From the NCBI RefSeq assembly GCF_900188275.1, contig NZ_FZNY01000002.1:248001-312000 (forward strand): 64,000 nucleotides of DNA, written 5' to 3'. The position numbers were made by a program, and so were the translations under genes. Of this stretch, positions 34,016 to 44,778 are shown one piece after another (position 1 is the first letter of the stretch; the number at the start of each line of letters is the position of its first letter). The stretch comes from Dokdonia pacifica (GTDB lineage: Bacteria; Bacteroidota; Bacteroidia; Flavobacteriales; Flavobacteriaceae). The notes under the pieces were generated by a model that saw only the letters and a list, made by a program, of their open reading frames with translations, made no database searches and was not told the origin of the DNA.

Positions 34016-35404
34016 TTATTTTTTCAACCAGTTACTTACATACTCACAGTCACGGTTATCACCATTTACTTTGATGTAAGTTTCTTCTATTTTTTCTTTT
34101 TGCCACTCTGAGATAGCTTTAATTTGCTTTTCTCTAAGTGCCAAATCTTTAATTTTAATGTAATCTTTAGAGTAGTCGGCTTTGTGCTCTTCTAATCTAT
34201 TTTTTACAGTCAATATTTTATAACGTGTTTTTCCAGTACGACTTGGATCATTAAATACCAATGATACTTCTTGGTCTTTTAGATTATTCACCTTTGTATA
34301 TAAGGTAGGATCTAACTTATTTAATTCAAAACGCTTATCTAAAGTAACAGGGTTTACTAATACACCTCCATCATATTTGGTTTCTTTCTCATCAGAAAAT
34401 TCACGAGCAGCTTGATCAAAAGTAAGTTCTCCTTCTTCAATACGTTTTTTAATGCGCTCTATCTTATCTTTTGCTTCTTCTTCTTGAGCTTTACCTACTT
34501 CAGGAATTAGAAGTATGTGTCTAATTTCTAATTTATCACCTCTTATTTTTTCAAGAGTCGCAATATGAAAGCCATATTCTGTTTCAAAAGGCTCACTAAC
34601 TTCTCCTTCTTGTAATCCGAATACCACATCTCTAAATTCTTTTACTAATGGCGTTTTTCTATTGATCGTCATAAAACCACCATCACCACGAGAAGCGGCA
34701 TCATCTGTATATAATACAGCTTTTGTCGCAAAGCTACTTCCATTATCAAGAATGTCTGATCTAAAGCTATTCAAACGATCAATTATACGTTGACGCTCTT
34801 CATCTGTTGCTTTAGGCTCAATAACGATTTGTGCAATTTCAAGTTCAACACCAAAAGTTGGTAATTCATCTTCTGGAATACTTTCAAAAAAAGATTTTAC
34901 TTCATCTGGAGTTACATCTACACTCGTGATAATTTTTTCATTCATACTTTCTGAAAGACGAATATCTCTACGTATTGCAAATAATTCTGCTCTTAACTCT
35001 GCAATATTATCTTTTTTGTAGTATTCTATTACTTTTTGAATAGAGCCTAACTGTTGTGCAAAACGATCAATAATTTGATCTACTTCAGAATTTATCTGAG
35101 CATCATTTACAACAATACTATCTTGAATAGCATGATGCGCTAGTAATTTATCTTCTAGTAATTTCCCCATCACTTGACAAGGCGTAATATCTACAGAAGA
35201 TTGACCTTGACTTTTAATATCAAATAAGAATTTATCGATATCACTTTCTAAAATTAAGTAGTCTCCTACTACACCTGCCACACCATCTACTTTAAACTTA
35301 GTTTTAGGGTTTGTATTTCCATCTTGTGCAAATAAAGGTTGGCACAAAAATAATAGGACAAGCGTTTTAATTATAAATTTCAAATTTTTTGTTTTTAATA
35401 GCAT
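34016..35404 (-). CDS. SurA-like periplasmic peptidyl-prolyl isomerase
   Basis: A 462-aa exported parvulin. The signal peptide ends at LFAQ (residue ~27). A SurA-type N-terminal chaperone helix bundle (~30-170) is followed by two rotamase-like modules, FGVELEIAQIVIEPKATDE...GFMTINRKTPLVKEFRDVVFGLQEGEVSEPFETEYGFHIATL and LEIRHILLIPEVGK...GVLVNP. It should help outer-membrane proteins fold. I chose the ATG at 35404 (MLLKTKNL), which overlaps the upstream gene by 38 bases; an ATG at 35425 is also possible. Confidence 0.9.
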   Translation of the reverse strand: MLLKTKNLKFIIKTLVLLFLCQPLFAQDGNTNPKTKFKVDGVAGVVGDYLILESDIDKFLFDIKSQGQSSVDITPCQVMGKLLEDKLLAHHAIQDSIVVNDAQINSEVDQIIDRFAQQLGSIQKVIEYYKKDNIAELRAELFAIRRDIRLSESMNEKIITSVDVTPDEVKSFFESIPEDELPTFGVELEIAQIVIEPKATDEERQRIIDRLNSFRSDILDNGSSFATKAVLYTDDAASRGDGGFMTINRKTPLVKEFRDVVFGLQEGEVSEPFETEYGFHIATLEKIRGDKLEIRHILLIPEVGKAQEEEAKDKIERIKKRIEEGELTFDQAAREFSDEKETKYDGGVLVNPVTLDKRFELNKLDPTLYTKVNNLKDQEVSLVFNDPSRTGKTRYKILTVKNRLEEHKADYSKDYIKIKDLALREKQIKAISEWQKEKIEETYIKVNGDNRDCEYVSNWLKK

Positions 35405-36227
35405 CATCTTTAATCTCCTTTTCAAGTTGCTTTGTAAGTGTTAACTTTCGTTTGTTTCTTATAATTTGGTTAATTGTTGGCCTTACATATGTTAAGGGAG
35501 CTATATCATTACGTGATAAAGTTTCCTTGACAGCGATCAAATATAAACCTAATGAATCTCGTAGTTGTAAGAAATTGGTTTTTTTTAACAATTTATCGGC
35601 ATTTGAAGCGTCTACAGGTTGAATACTGTTTTGTACAACACTGCGTTTTACCCATGTAGAATCATTTAGAAAGTAGTTCTTAAACTGTAGACGTATGGAA
35701 TCTAATAGTATTTTATCTTCTCTTTCAAAGCTTATAAAATGTTCTTGTACATTTTTACTATCGTTATAATCAGGAGCTAAATGAATGTATCGTAATTTTA
35801 CTAATTCTTCATTAAGCCTAAAGTTTTCTTTATTCTGATCATAAAACTGTTGTGCTTCTTGGTCAGATACAACACTATCTAATCGTTGTTGTATTAATCT
35901 ATCTTTATATAGTTTTATATATAGGTCAGTACGGTAATCTTGTACCAATTTTTCAAACTTATCTTGTTCTTCTTTTGATAAATTAAGTAACGCTCCATCT
36001 AATAATAATCGATTTGTTGCCCAGTCATTGATATAACTTGTAACAACCGTGGTGCTATCTAAAGCAAAATCTGTATTTGCAAATAGTTTTTCTACCTCCG
36101 AAGTATATAGATACGAATCATTTACTCTTGCAACGACATCCTGATCTGAGGTTGTTTTATTAAAAAAGTCACAGGAGATCATTAGAAAACAACTCACAAA
36201 TACTACTATATACGATGGTAACTTCAT
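35367..36227 (-). CDS. SurA/PrsA-type lipoprotein without PPIase core
   Basis: A 286-aa lipoprotein (lipobox MISC, Cys19). The mature region has the SurA/PrsA-type helical chaperone layout (VARVNDSYLYTSEVEKLF...NRLLLDGALLNLSKEEQDKFEKLVQDYRTDLYIKLYKDRLIQQRLDSVVSDQEAQQFYDQNKENF), but I see no conserved parvulin GGxLGW/HILL motif, so isomerase activity is doubtful. It starts one base before the stop of the 651-aa PPIase and overlaps the next SurA-like gene: tight translational coupling. Confidence 0.82.
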   Translation of the reverse strand: MKLPSYIVVFVSCFLMISCDFFNKTTSDQDVVARVNDSYLYTSEVEKLFANTDFALDSTTVVTSYINDWATNRLLLDGALLNLSKEEQDKFEKLVQDYRTDLYIKLYKDRLIQQRLDSVVSDQEAQQFYDQNKENFRLNEELVKLRYIHLAPDYNDSKNVQEHFISFEREDKILLDSIRLQFKNYFLNDSTWVKRSVVQNSIQPVDASNADKLLKKTNFLQLRDSLGLYLIAVKETLSRNDIAPLTYVRPTINQIIRNKRKLTLTKQLEKEIKDDAIKNKKFEIYN

Positions 36228-38183
36228 TTACTTTAACGTCTTAATAAAACGATCTAAAACAGCTTCGTTCACCTCTATTGTTGCACTTTCTTTAAGTCCT
36301 TGTAACCACGTTTTTTCTATATGTTTCTGATAATCATTAATAATAGCACCTCTGGTCTCTTCAAAAGAAGATAACCTTGAGGCCATTATTTCTTCAACAT
36401 CATATAATACATGATCAGAATTTAACTCATATAATTTACTAATGCCCTTTACAGGAGTATAAGTAGATGCGATATAGGTAGTGTCATTAGTAGGCACTTC
36501 TCTTTTTGTAAATAAAACGTTTACTTGTTCATTTATATTGAATTTCTGTTCAATTTCTTCTTGAGATTTTCCTTTTTTCAATAATTTTCTAACAGCAGTC
36601 AATGTTTTTTTATCAGAAGCGGTAATCATAGTCATCTTTACAGTTTCTGGAATTCTATATGACTCTATATTTTTAGTAAAGTAATTTTGAATACCTAAAG
36701 AATCAGTTTTTGCTACTTCCCAAACTTTTGTTTCTAATAATTCAAACAGTAATAACCCTTCCCTATATTCTCTAATGAGCGCTTTAAACTCACTATTTAC
36801 TTCTTCAAAATGATCTTCGTGATATTTTTTTATAGTTTTATTCGTCCAATCAAATATTTGTTTTTTAATAAGCTGTGCTTTATTTGCATAGGTACCACCT
36901 CTTTGAAATCGTTCTAAATAACTACCAAAATTGGCATATGTATATGTGGCATCGTTTAGTGTAAGTGCAACGGTACTTTTTTCAAATTCATTTGGTACAT
37001 ACTTCCATCTTCTAGATGTGAAATCTGCATCCGTGAAGAGAGTAGCAAAATACTTTTGGAGCTCTATATTCTCTTCAACCCCATATTTCACTCTTAATTT
37101 AGCGTCTAAGGAATCTGATATTTGCTTTGCTCTAATATCTCTTGTAAGCTTTTCTTCTAACGCTGCGCGTTCTTCTTCATAAGATCCTACTGGGAAACGT
37201 TCAATTAATTTTGCAATATGCCATCCAAACTCAGATTTAAACGGTTGTGTATAGGCTCCTTTTTCTCTTATACTAAAAACCTGTTCTTCAAATATTTTAC
37301 TACTCAATTGACCAGACTCAAAGCGGGATATCTTTCCTCCTTTAACTGCAGACCTTTTATCATCACTATGTGCTTGTGCTAATTTTTCAAAAGACTCTCC
37401 TTGTTCTAATAAAGCGTATATTTCTTTAATACGTTTTGCAGGATTTAATGTTGAATCTTTTTGTTTTAGTGCAAGCATAATGTGAGCAACTTCAATACCT
37501 CCTCTCGCCTGACGCTTATCGGTAGTTTGTACAATATGATATCCAAAACGGGTTTTAAATGGTTCTGACACTTGGCCTACATCTGTAGTAAATGCAGCAC
37601 TTTCAAATGGATACACCATTTTAAATGCTTTAAACCATCCTAGTTCTCCACCATTTGTTTTAGCAGATGGATCTTCACTATACTCTTTTGCAATGGTAGC
37701 AAAATCTTCTCCTGCAAGTATACGTTTACGAGCCTCTATAATTTTAGTATATGCTTTAAGTGTGTCTTGTGGTGAAGCATTAGGCAAATTTTTCACAAGA
37801 ATATGACGCGCTTTTACTTCATTTATAGTTCGATCATATGCCTCTTTTATTAATGCCTCTGTAACATCTACATCAGTAAGATAATTTTTTATGAGTTGCG
37901 CTCTATATCCAGCAAGTTCTTTTACATAGGCTGGGTTTTTATCCAAACCATCTTTATATGCCTCTTGTACTTTAAGCTTATATTCTTTAAATAACTCTAG
38001 ATAAGCCCTAGGATCCTTTTGAGCTTCATCTTGAACTAAGCTAATATTTTTAAGATAGACAGCTTTAAATTCTTCTACAGTGATGTCTTGTCCATTAATT
38101 GTTAATAGAACATCATTATTATTTTGCGCATAGCAAATAGAAAAACTAAACAGTAATAAAAATGTATACAGGTATTTTTTCAT
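36228..38183 (-). CDS. Large periplasmic parvulin-type peptidyl-prolyl isomerase
   Basis: A 651-aa exported protein; the signal peptide ends at CYAQ. It has an N-terminal chaperone helix region, then two parvulin domains. One is VKARHILVKNLPNASPQDT...GGELGWFKAFKMVYPFESAAFTTDVGQVSEPFKTRFGYHIVQ. The second is IEVAHIMLALKQKDS...GGKISRFESGQLSSKIFEEQVFSI...FKSEFGWHIAKL. A third domain-sized C-terminal region shows no motif. The ATG at 38183 is preferred to 38231, because the -7 elements at 38211-38226 would lie inside the longer reading. First gene of the four-gene folding operon. Confidence 0.9.
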   Translation of the reverse strand: MKKYLYTFLLLFSFSICYAQNNNDVLLTINGQDITVEEFKAVYLKNISLVQDEAQKDPRAYLELFKEYKLKVQEAYKDGLDKNPAYVKELAGYRAQLIKNYLTDVDVTEALIKEAYDRTINEVKARHILVKNLPNASPQDTLKAYTKIIEARKRILAGEDFATIAKEYSEDPSAKTNGGELGWFKAFKMVYPFESAAFTTDVGQVSEPFKTRFGYHIVQTTDKRQARGGIEVAHIMLALKQKDSTLNPAKRIKEIYALLEQGESFEKLAQAHSDDKRSAVKGGKISRFESGQLSSKIFEEQVFSIREKGAYTQPFKSEFGWHIAKLIERFPVGSYEEERAALEEKLTRDIRAKQISDSLDAKLRVKYGVEENIELQKYFATLFTDADFTSRRWKYVPNEFEKSTVALTLNDATYTYANFGSYLERFQRGGTYANKAQLIKKQIFDWTNKTIKKYHEDHFEEVNSEFKALIREYREGLLLFELLETKVWEVAKTDSLGIQNYFTKNIESYRIPETVKMTMITASDKKTLTAVRKLLKKGKSQEEIEQKFNINEQVNVLFTKREVPTNDTTYIASTYTPVKGISKLYELNSDHVLYDVEEIMASRLSSFEETRGAIINDYQKHIEKTWLQGLKESATIEVNEAVLDRFIKTLK

Positions 38184-38210
38184 AACGAATATAAGGGTTT
38201 GCAAAAATAA

Positions 38211-38226
38211 CAAATCTACAAAGGTA
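38211..38226 (-). promoter_or_regulatory. Promoter -7 elements of the chaperone operon
   Basis: Minus strand: TACCTTTG (38226-38219) directly followed by TAGATTTG (38218-38211), both perfect TAnnTTTG, 28-43 bases upstream of the ATG at 38183. Confidence 0.6.
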
Positions 38227-38320
38227 TACAAGGTTCATCAAGTATATGAAAAGAGTTTCTTTGCCTTAAAATGAGTACAATCCTCTTTTTTCTGTATTTT
38301 AACCAAAATTATGATGCACC

Positions 38321-40567
38321 ATGTCCTACTATTCAATTATTGAAAAACTACGCTTTCGTTCTTTTAGATCTAAGGCTATTCTTTCATTTTTGACATTTTT
38401 AGCTTCTTTAATTATATGGGTAGCATCCTATTTTTATATCCATAGAAAAGATACGATCTCAGATACAATCTCTATAGAAATATTGGATGTTTCAAAACAG
38501 TTTAATGCAAATATTGATAACTATAACACCTTTTTTTATACAGGATATAGAGATGCTGCATTTTATGACAAATCAGAAGCAAGTTCCCTATATATCTATC
38601 TCGCTAATCTAAGATCTATACCTGAACAATTAGAAACCATAAAGGATCAGGCATCAAGTATTGATATCCCACTAGATATTAAAACAATCACAGATAATTA
38701 TAAATCACTTCGGCAAGAGGTTCTTACGCTTGTCGCGAAAATGGAACGTAGAGGCTATAAAAACTTTGGGATAGAAGGTAAAATGCAAGAAAAAGCACAA
38801 TTGCTTATTGATGGTGGTCATATTGATCAAATCAGCCTTTTAAAACTACGTAATTACGAAAAAGACTTTTTATTACGAGGAGAAAAACAATACTATAGTG
38901 ATTTTAATTTCTTATCAAGTCAGCTATTAGAAAATGCCCGTTTAAATGATAGTATACGCATTTTATTGAGAGGGTATCAAGAAGATTTTAGAACATTAGT
39001 AGCCCTTAATGATGAAATAGGGTATTACTCTAATGATGGCTTACACGAAAAGATCACCACACTTCATAGTACAATACAAAAAGACCTTTCAGATATTAGC
39101 ATTGCTACAAGTAAAGGAATCGAATCAAAGAAAACAACACAAATAACAGCAACCTCTATCACTAGTATTTTACTAGCATTTATCATGGTATTACTTGTTT
39201 TTTATCTTTCTAAAAACCTTACCAAAGGAGTCCAAACACTTAATACGAATATTGCGCAGTTTATAGAAAGCGACTTTGAGGATACCCAAGAAATAAAATC
39301 AGATAACTCTATTCTAGAAATAGATTCTCTTTTTTCTAGTTATCAAAAATTAAAAGACACCCTCATTAATACCATAAAAGAACTTGAAATCACTGCAAAA
39401 AAAGCAACCGATAATGCAAATTATAAGACGCAGTTTTTATCAAAAATGAGCCATGAAATGCGAACACCGCTTAATGGTATTCAAGGAATGTTACATTTAC
39501 TAAAGTCATCTGATGAATCTACACAAAAACGGGAGGAATATATTTCTATTGTAGATAGATCTGTACATCAACTATCAGATTTAATTACCATGATTTTAGA
39601 TCATTCTAGATTAGAAACTGGGAATTTAGAAATCCAAGAACGATCTGTTAATCTCGAACAAGATATTTCGCAATTAATGCGCATTTTTGAATATCAAGCT
39701 AGAGAAAAAAAATTAAACTTTGAATATCATAATTATAGCGATACAAACTATAATGTCTATGTAGATTCTCTACGCATACAGCAAGTACTCATCAATTTGA
39801 TGAAAAATGCTATTAAATTTACGCAAAAAGGTAAAATAGTAATCACACTGGAAGACCTTAATTTTTCAGATAACATCCAACATGTACGTTTCATTGTAAA
39901 GGATACTGGTATAGGAATGGATGAAAAAGACTTTGATAGACTACTTACTTCTTTTGAACAAGGTGATAATTCTAAAACACGAAAGTTTGATGGCGCTGGA
40001 TTAGGACTGTCATTATCAAATAATTTACTAAAACTAATGGGTAGTAAATTATGTGTAGAAAGTAGTCTTGGAAAAGGCACCACATTCTATTTTGATTTAC
40101 CGCTTAAGAAGGCAGAATCTAAAGTTAGAAAAGAAGTGTCTAAGAAAATTGAAGTTGCACTATCTAATAACCCAGAAAACACACATGTATTGATTGTTGA
40201 GGATAATAAAATTAATCAAAAAGTATTGGAACGCTTATTATCTAAGCTCCATATTAGCTGTGACATAGCCGCCAATGGAAAAGAAGGAGTGGCGTTATTT
40301 AAGAAAAATACCTACGATCTTATTCTCATGGATATCAATATGCCTGTGATGGGAGGAATTGAAGCTGCTAAACTCATAAAATCACTCAAGAAGTATAAAA
40401 CACAAGCACCACCTATTATTGCCGTTACTGCTGGCGCTACATTAGAAAACGAAAGTTTTACATCAGAAAGTAGTCTCGATGAATTTTTAGGTAAGCCCAT
40501 TGATTTTGACACCCTAAAAATAATTATAAAGAAGTATTTAAATATTAATGAATCTGAAGAATCTTAA
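38321..40567 (+). CDS. Hybrid sensor histidine kinase/response regulator
   Basis: A 748-aa inner-membrane signalling protein. TM segments at ~19-40 and ~268-294 bracket a ~225-residue all-helical periplasmic sensor. A HAMP-like linker is followed by the HisKA domain with H378 in MSHEMRTPLNG, and an HATPase_c domain (N box LINLMKNAIKF; G boxes KDTGIGMDEKDF and GAGLGLSLSNNLL). The C-terminal receiver domain has the acceptor Asp671 in LILMDINMPVMGG. No output domain, so it probably passes phosphate on. The stimulus is unknown. Divergent from the chaperone operon. Confidence 0.95.
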   Translation: MSYYSIIEKLRFRSFRSKAILSFLTFLASLIIWVASYFYIHRKDTISDTISIEILDVSKQFNANIDNYNTFFYTGYRDAAFYDKSEASSLYIYLANLRSIPEQLETIKDQASSIDIPLDIKTITDNYKSLRQEVLTLVAKMERRGYKNFGIEGKMQEKAQLLIDGGHIDQISLLKLRNYEKDFLLRGEKQYYSDFNFLSSQLLENARLNDSIRILLRGYQEDFRTLVALNDEIGYYSNDGLHEKITTLHSTIQKDLSDISIATSKGIESKKTTQITATSITSILLAFIMVLLVFYLSKNLTKGVQTLNTNIAQFIESDFEDTQEIKSDNSILEIDSLFSSYQKLKDTLINTIKELEITAKKATDNANYKTQFLSKMSHEMRTPLNGIQGMLHLLKSSDESTQKREEYISIVDRSVHQLSDLITMILDHSRLETGNLEIQERSVNLEQDISQLMRIFEYQAREKKLNFEYHNYSDTNYNVYVDSLRIQQVLINLMKNAIKFTQKGKIVITLEDLNFSDNIQHVRFIVKDTGIGMDEKDFDRLLTSFEQGDNSKTRKFDGAGLGLSLSNNLLKLMGSKLCVESSLGKGTTFYFDLPLKKAESKVRKEVSKKIEVALSNNPENTHVLIVEDNKINQKVLERLLSKLHISCDIAANGKEGVALFKKNTYDLILMDINMPVMGGIEAAKLIKSLKKYKTQAPPIIAVTAGATLENESFTSESSLDEFLGKPIDFDTLKIIIKKYLNINESEES

Positions 40568-40620
40568 TACTTTCCACACAACCTTTTTCACATTTCTGCA
40601 TCTACTCTAAAAATGATGAT

Positions 40621-40986
40621 ATGAAATACAAATTATTCTTTTTCTTAATCTCAATACTAGCAATTAGCTGTACTGCTGATGATGATACGGAAGTGCAAAT
40701 ACGACTCGCAAATATTAGTGAGTTTGATTATACTAATATTACTATAAGAAATGGCATTTCTTATGAAGATCTAGAAGCTGGAGAAGTTTCTGAATATCAA
40801 ACTTTTGAATCTTCATACAGCTATATGTTTGTACAATTAGTCGCTAATCAAGATACCCTTTTTATTCAACCCATTGATTTTGTAGGAGAATCATTAATTC
40901 GTGGAGGTAATTATACCTATGAAATAGAAGCCAATTTTGAAAACAATGATTTAGGTTCTTTACGAGCTATTTTAGTAAGGGATTAA
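40621..40986 (+). CDS. Small lipoprotein
   Basis: A 121-aa lipoprotein (lipobox AISC, Cys17) with an acidic start TADDDTEVQ and a compact beta-rich remainder (RLANISEFDYTNITIRNGISYEDLEAGEVSEYQTFESSY). No family recognised. It follows the hybrid kinase by 53 bases on the same strand and could be co-transcribed. Confidence 0.78.
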   Translation: MKYKLFFFLISILAISCTADDDTEVQIRLANISEFDYTNITIRNGISYEDLEAGEVSEYQTFESSYSYMFVQLVANQDTLFIQPIDFVGESLIRGGNYTYEIEANFENNDLGSLRAILVRD

Positions 40987-41041
40987 ATCAATAGTACAAA
41001 AGTCAGTTCTTCATTTTATTTTTATAGTAGAGATGTATTGG

Positions 41042-41065
41042 TATACGCTTTCGCGAAAGCGTATA
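41042..41065. repeat. Iterated palindrome, 24-bp copy (intergenic)
   Basis: Same 24-bp perfect dyad as at 33002-33025, in the gap between the convergent small-lipoprotein and icmF genes. Confidence 0.97.
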
Positions 41066-41109
41066 TACGCATAAAAATTTCTTGGAAAGTTTCTACGTTG
41101 AATTTATAA

Positions 41110-41226
41110 GATCCCAAAACGAGTTTGGGATAAGCGATTCACTAATTATAAAGAGCAACCAAGGGTAGTTTAAAAACATCCAACTGCTAATATGAGATCC
41201 CAAAACAAGTTTGGGATAAGCGACTC
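41110..41226. repeat. Pair of 31-bp direct repeats, each a hairpin
   Basis: Copies at 41110-41140 and 41196-41226 are nearly identical (two differences). Each contains the dyad ATCCCAAA / TTTGGGAT around ACRAG, so each could fold into an 8-bp hairpin, and each is followed by AAGCGA(C/T)TC. The spacer is 55 bases. Located in the convergent gap, they may act as terminators or REP-like elements. Confidence 0.85.
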
Positions 41227-41270
41227 GCAATCTTTCTATAGCGTTTCGCTTAGAGAAAGATGCTCGCTGC

Positions 41271-44200
41271 TTACATATTTCGTCTATACTGCCCTCCTAC
41301 TTCAAATAAAGCGCTTGTAATCTGTCCTAATGAACATACTTTTGTAGCTTCCATAAGGTGCTCAAAGATATTTTCATTATAAATAGCAGCCTCTTGAATC
41401 TTTGTAATCTCACTATCAATTTTATCAGCTTTTGCTTGGTGTAAACTTTCAAGCATTGTGATTTGATATTGCTTTTCATCTTCGGTAGCTCTAATGACCT
41501 CAGCTGGTCGAACTGTAGGACTTCCTTTACTACTTAAGAATGTATTTACCCCTATAATTGGGAATTCACCAGTATGCTTTAACGTTTCATAATACAAGCT
41601 TTCTTCTTGAATTTTACTACGCTGATACATGGTTTCCATTGCTCCTAGTACTCCGCCTCGTTCTGTAATACGATCAAATTCTATCAGTACCGCTTCTTCT
41701 ACAAGATCTGTAAGCTCTTCGATGATAAATGAACCTTGAATTGGGTTTTCATTTTTAGCAAGCCCTAATTCTTTATTGATGATCAATTGTATGGCCATTG
41801 CACGACGTACACTTTCTTCTGTAGGCGTTGTAATAGCTTCATCATACGCATTGGTATGTAATGAGTTACAATTATCATAAATCGCATACAATGCTTGTAA
41901 AGTCGTACGAATATCATTAAAATCAATCTCCTGTGCATGTAAACTACGTCCAGAGGTTTGAATATGATATTTAAGCATTTGTGCACGTGAGTTAGCATTA
42001 TACTTATTTTTCATGGCCTTTGCCCATATCTTACGTGCAACGCGTCCTATCACTGCGTATTCTGGATCGATCCCGTTAGAGAAGAAGAACGAAAGGTTTG
42101 GGCCAAACTTATTGATATCCATACCTCTACTTAAGTAATACTCTACATAGGTAAATCCATTAGCCAGTGTTAATGCCAATTGCGTAATTGGGTTAGCTCC
42201 TGCTTCTGCAATATGATATCCAGAAATAGATACCGAATAAAAGTTACGTACTTTTTGTTCTATAAAATATTCTTGTACATCTCCCATGAGTCGCAATGCA
42301 AACTCTGTAGAGAAAATACATGTGTTTTGTGCTTGATCTTCTTTAAGGATATCTGCTTGTACAGTTCCACGTACTTGTGCTAGTGTTTCTGTTTTAATCG
42401 TAGCATACACATCAGCAGGTAATACTTGATCACCTGTAACACCTAGAAGCATCAATCCTAATCCGTCATTCCCTTCTGGTAATTCTCCCTGATAACTTGG
42501 TCTAGTTTTTCCTTTATATATCGCTTCAATCTTAGCGTTTACTTCTTCTTCTAGATTATGTTCTTTAATATACTTCTCACAATTCTGGTCGATAGCTGCA
42601 TTCATAAAGAAACCTAATAACATAGGTGCTGGACCGTTAATGGTCATACTTACTGATGTCATTGGGTGGCTTAAATCAAAACCAGAGTATAATTTTTTAG
42701 CATCATCAAGACAACAGATACTTACTCCTGCGTTTCCTATTTTCCCGTAGATATCTGGACGATGTCCTGGGTCATTTCCATATAGCGTTACACTATCAAA
42801 AGCTGTACTTAAGCGCTTAGCCGGCATTCCTAAACTCACATAATGAAAACGTTTATTGGTACGCTCTGGTCCTCCTTCTCCTGCAAACATACGTGTAGGA
42901 TCTTCTCCCGTACGCTTAAAAGGATATAGTCCTGAAGTATATGGGAATTCTCCTGGTACATTTTCTTGTAATACCCATCGCAATACATCACCCCAAGCTT
43001 CATATTTAGGTAAAGCTACTTTAGGAATCTGTGTATGTGATAGCGATTCTGTATGTGTATCTATTTTAATCTCTTTATCTCTTACCTTAAATGTATAAAC
43101 AGGACTTTTATAACGATTTACTTTTTCATCCCATCCGGTAATTACTTCCCAATTGTAAGGATCAAGGTTTAGCTTTACACGATCAAATTGTGCGACTAAG
43201 AGTTTTATTAGGTCTTTATCTTCTTGAGTGATTTCTTCTGTGGTTTCAAAAGTAACACCAGATTTATCTAATTGAGGTTTTGCATTTAATAAGGTCTCTA
43301 TGGTTTTATAAATCCCATATAAACGTTGTGCTGTTTCCTGTTGCGCTTTCGCGGAAGCGTCATACGCTCTATTATTTTCTGCAATTTCACTTAAATATCG
43401 TGTACGAGATGGAGGAATTACAAATATTTTTTCGCTCATCTCTTTACTGATAGCGAATGTAGATTCTAGATTTGCTTCATTTACTTCATTTACCTTCTCC
43501 ATAATTTTCTTATAGAGGGTATTCATTCCTGGGTCATTAAACTGAGAAGCTATCGTTCCAAATACTGGCAAATCATCTTGATGCGTATCCCAAAGGTTAT
43601 GATTACGCATATACTGTTTTTTGACATCACGAAGTGCATCTAATGAACCTCGTTTATCAAATTTATTAATAGCTACAAGATCTGCGAAGTCAAGCATATC
43701 AATCTTCTCCAATTGTGTAGCAGCACCAAACTCAGGAGTCATTACATATAGTGAAGTATCCGAGTGTTCTAGAATTTCTGTGTCTGATTGTCCAATACCA
43801 GAGGTTTCTAGTATAATCAAATCATATTCAGCAGCTTTGAGTACTTCTATAGCTTCTGCAACATATTTAGAGAGAGCAAGGTTACTTTGGCGTGTTGCTA
43901 AAGAACGCATATATACTCTTGGAGAATTAATTGCATTCATACGAATACGATCTCCTAGTAAAGCCCCTCCTGTTTTACGTTTGGAAGGATCTACAGAAAT
44001 AAGACCTATGGTTTTTTCTGGAAAATCAATCAAGAACCTACGTACAAGTTCATCTACCAATGAAGACTTTCCTGCTCCTCCTGTACCTGTAATTCCTAAT
44101 ACAGGCGTCAATGAGGTTTTATTTTTTTTATGAATAGTTTCTAAAGCTTCAGCAGCTACCTCTGGAAAGTTTTCTGCTGCTGAGATCACTCTTGCAATAG

Positions 44201-44699
44201 CTCTAGGGTTTTTCTCTGTTAAATGATTGACTTCTCCATTTAATTGGTCCCCTACTGGAAAATCAGATTGTTGTACAAGGTCATTAATCATTCCTTGTAA
44301 TCCCATCTCACGACCATCGTCTGGAGAATAGATACGGGTGATACCGTAATCCATTAATTCTTTAATTTCTTCTGGAAGAATAACACCTCCTCCACCTCCG
44401 AAGATTTTTATATGATCTGCCCCTTTTTCTTTAAGAAGGTCATACATATATTTAAAATATTCATTATGTCCTCCTTGATATGAGGTTAATGCAATGGCAT
44501 TAGCATCTTCTTGAATTGCCGTATTAACGACCTCTTCTACACTCCTATCGTGTCCTAAATGGATAACCTCTACTCCTGTACTTTGTATGATACGACGCAT
44601 AATATTAATGGCGGCATCATGCCCATCAAAAAGAGAGGCTGCAGTAACTATACGAACTTTATATTTTGGAGTATATGGTGTGGCTTGTTTCATCTTCAA
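41271..44699 (-). CDS. icmF: Fused isobutyryl-CoA mutase (IcmF-type) with MeaB-like GTPase
   Basis: A 1142-aa cobalamin-dependent acyl-CoA mutase. Residues ~14-145 form the B12-binding domain, with SLFDGHDA containing the lower-ligand His27 (DxHxxA as in IcmF). Residues ~200-430 form the MeaB-like P-loop chaperone ([12 protein letters not shown] at 202-213). The rest is the substrate-binding TIM barrel ([48 protein letters not shown]). It isomerises isobutyryl-/butyryl-CoA-type substrates; the specific substrate cannot be read here. One palindrome-like site with a single mismatch is read as ASAKA. Confidence 0.96.
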   Translation of the reverse strand: MKMKQATPYTPKYKVRIVTAASLFDGHDAAINIMRRIIQSTGVEVIHLGHDRSVEEVVNTAIQEDANAIALTSYQGGHNEYFKYMYDLLKEKGADHIKIFGGGGGVILPEEIKELMDYGITRIYSPDDGREMGLQGMINDLVQQSDFPVGDQLNGEVNHLTEKNPRAIARVISAAENFPEVAAEALETIHKKNKTSLTPVLGITGTGGAGKSSLVDELVRRFLIDFPEKTIGLISVDPSKRKTGGALLGDRIRMNAINSPRVYMRSLATRQSNLALSKYVAEAIEVLKAAEYDLIILETSGIGQSDTEILEHSDTSLYVMTPEFGAATQLEKIDMLDFADLVAINKFDKRGSLDALRDVKKQYMRNHNLWDTHQDDLPVFGTIASQFNDPGMNTLYKKIMEKVNEVNEANLESTFAISKEMSEKIFVIPPSRTRYLSEIAENNRAYDASAKAQQETAQRLYGIYKTIETLLNAKPQLDKSGVTFETTEEITQEDKDLIKLLVAQFDRVKLNLDPYNWEVITGWDEKVNRYKSPVYTFKVRDKEIKIDTHTESLSHTQIPKVALPKYEAWGDVLRWVLQENVPGEFPYTSGLYPFKRTGEDPTRMFAGEGGPERTNKRFHYVSLGMPAKRLSTAFDSVTLYGNDPGHRPDIYGKIGNAGVSICCLDDAKKLYSGFDLSHPMTSVSMTINGPAPMLLGFFMNAAIDQNCEKYIKEHNLEEEVNAKIEAIYKGKTRPSYQGELPEGNDGLGLMLLGVTGDQVLPADVYATIKTETLAQVRGTVQADILKEDQAQNTCIFSTEFALRLMGDVQEYFIEQKVRNFYSVSISGYHIAEAGANPITQLALTLANGFTYVEYYLSRGMDINKFGPNLSFFFSNGIDPEYAVIGRVARKIWAKAMKNKYNANSRAQMLKYHIQTSGRSLHAQEIDFNDIRTTLQALYAIYDNCNSLHTNAYDEAITTPTEESVRRAMAIQLIINKELGLAKNENPIQGSFIIEELTDLVEEAVLIEFDRITERGGVLGAMETMYQRSKIQEESLYYETLKHTGEFPIIGVNTFLSSKGSPTVRPAEVIRATEDEKQYQITMLESLHQAKADKIDSEITKIQEAAIYNENIFEHLMEATKVCSLGQITSALFEVGGQYRRNM
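43344..43359. repeat. Iterated palindrome, one-mismatch copy (in icmF)
   Basis: CGCTTTCGCGGAAGCG: one G for A breaks the dyad; read as ASAKA-like (GCT TCC GCG AAA GCG on the coding strand). Confidence 0.8.
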
Positions 44700-44778
44700 A
44701 AAAAGGGTGTTTTATGGATGCAAATTTACGTAATATTCAATAAAATTGCCGATTTATTTATAATCATATAATTTATTG

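Noticed and set aside
36228-38231. 651-aa PPIase read from the upstream ATG at 38231
   Set aside because: It would place the two perfect -7 promoter elements inside the coding sequence and push the signal peptide 16 residues from the N-terminus.
41110-41226. Repeat pair as a CRISPR array
   Set aside because: Only two copies, with a 55-base spacer, internal dyads, and no cas genes nearby.
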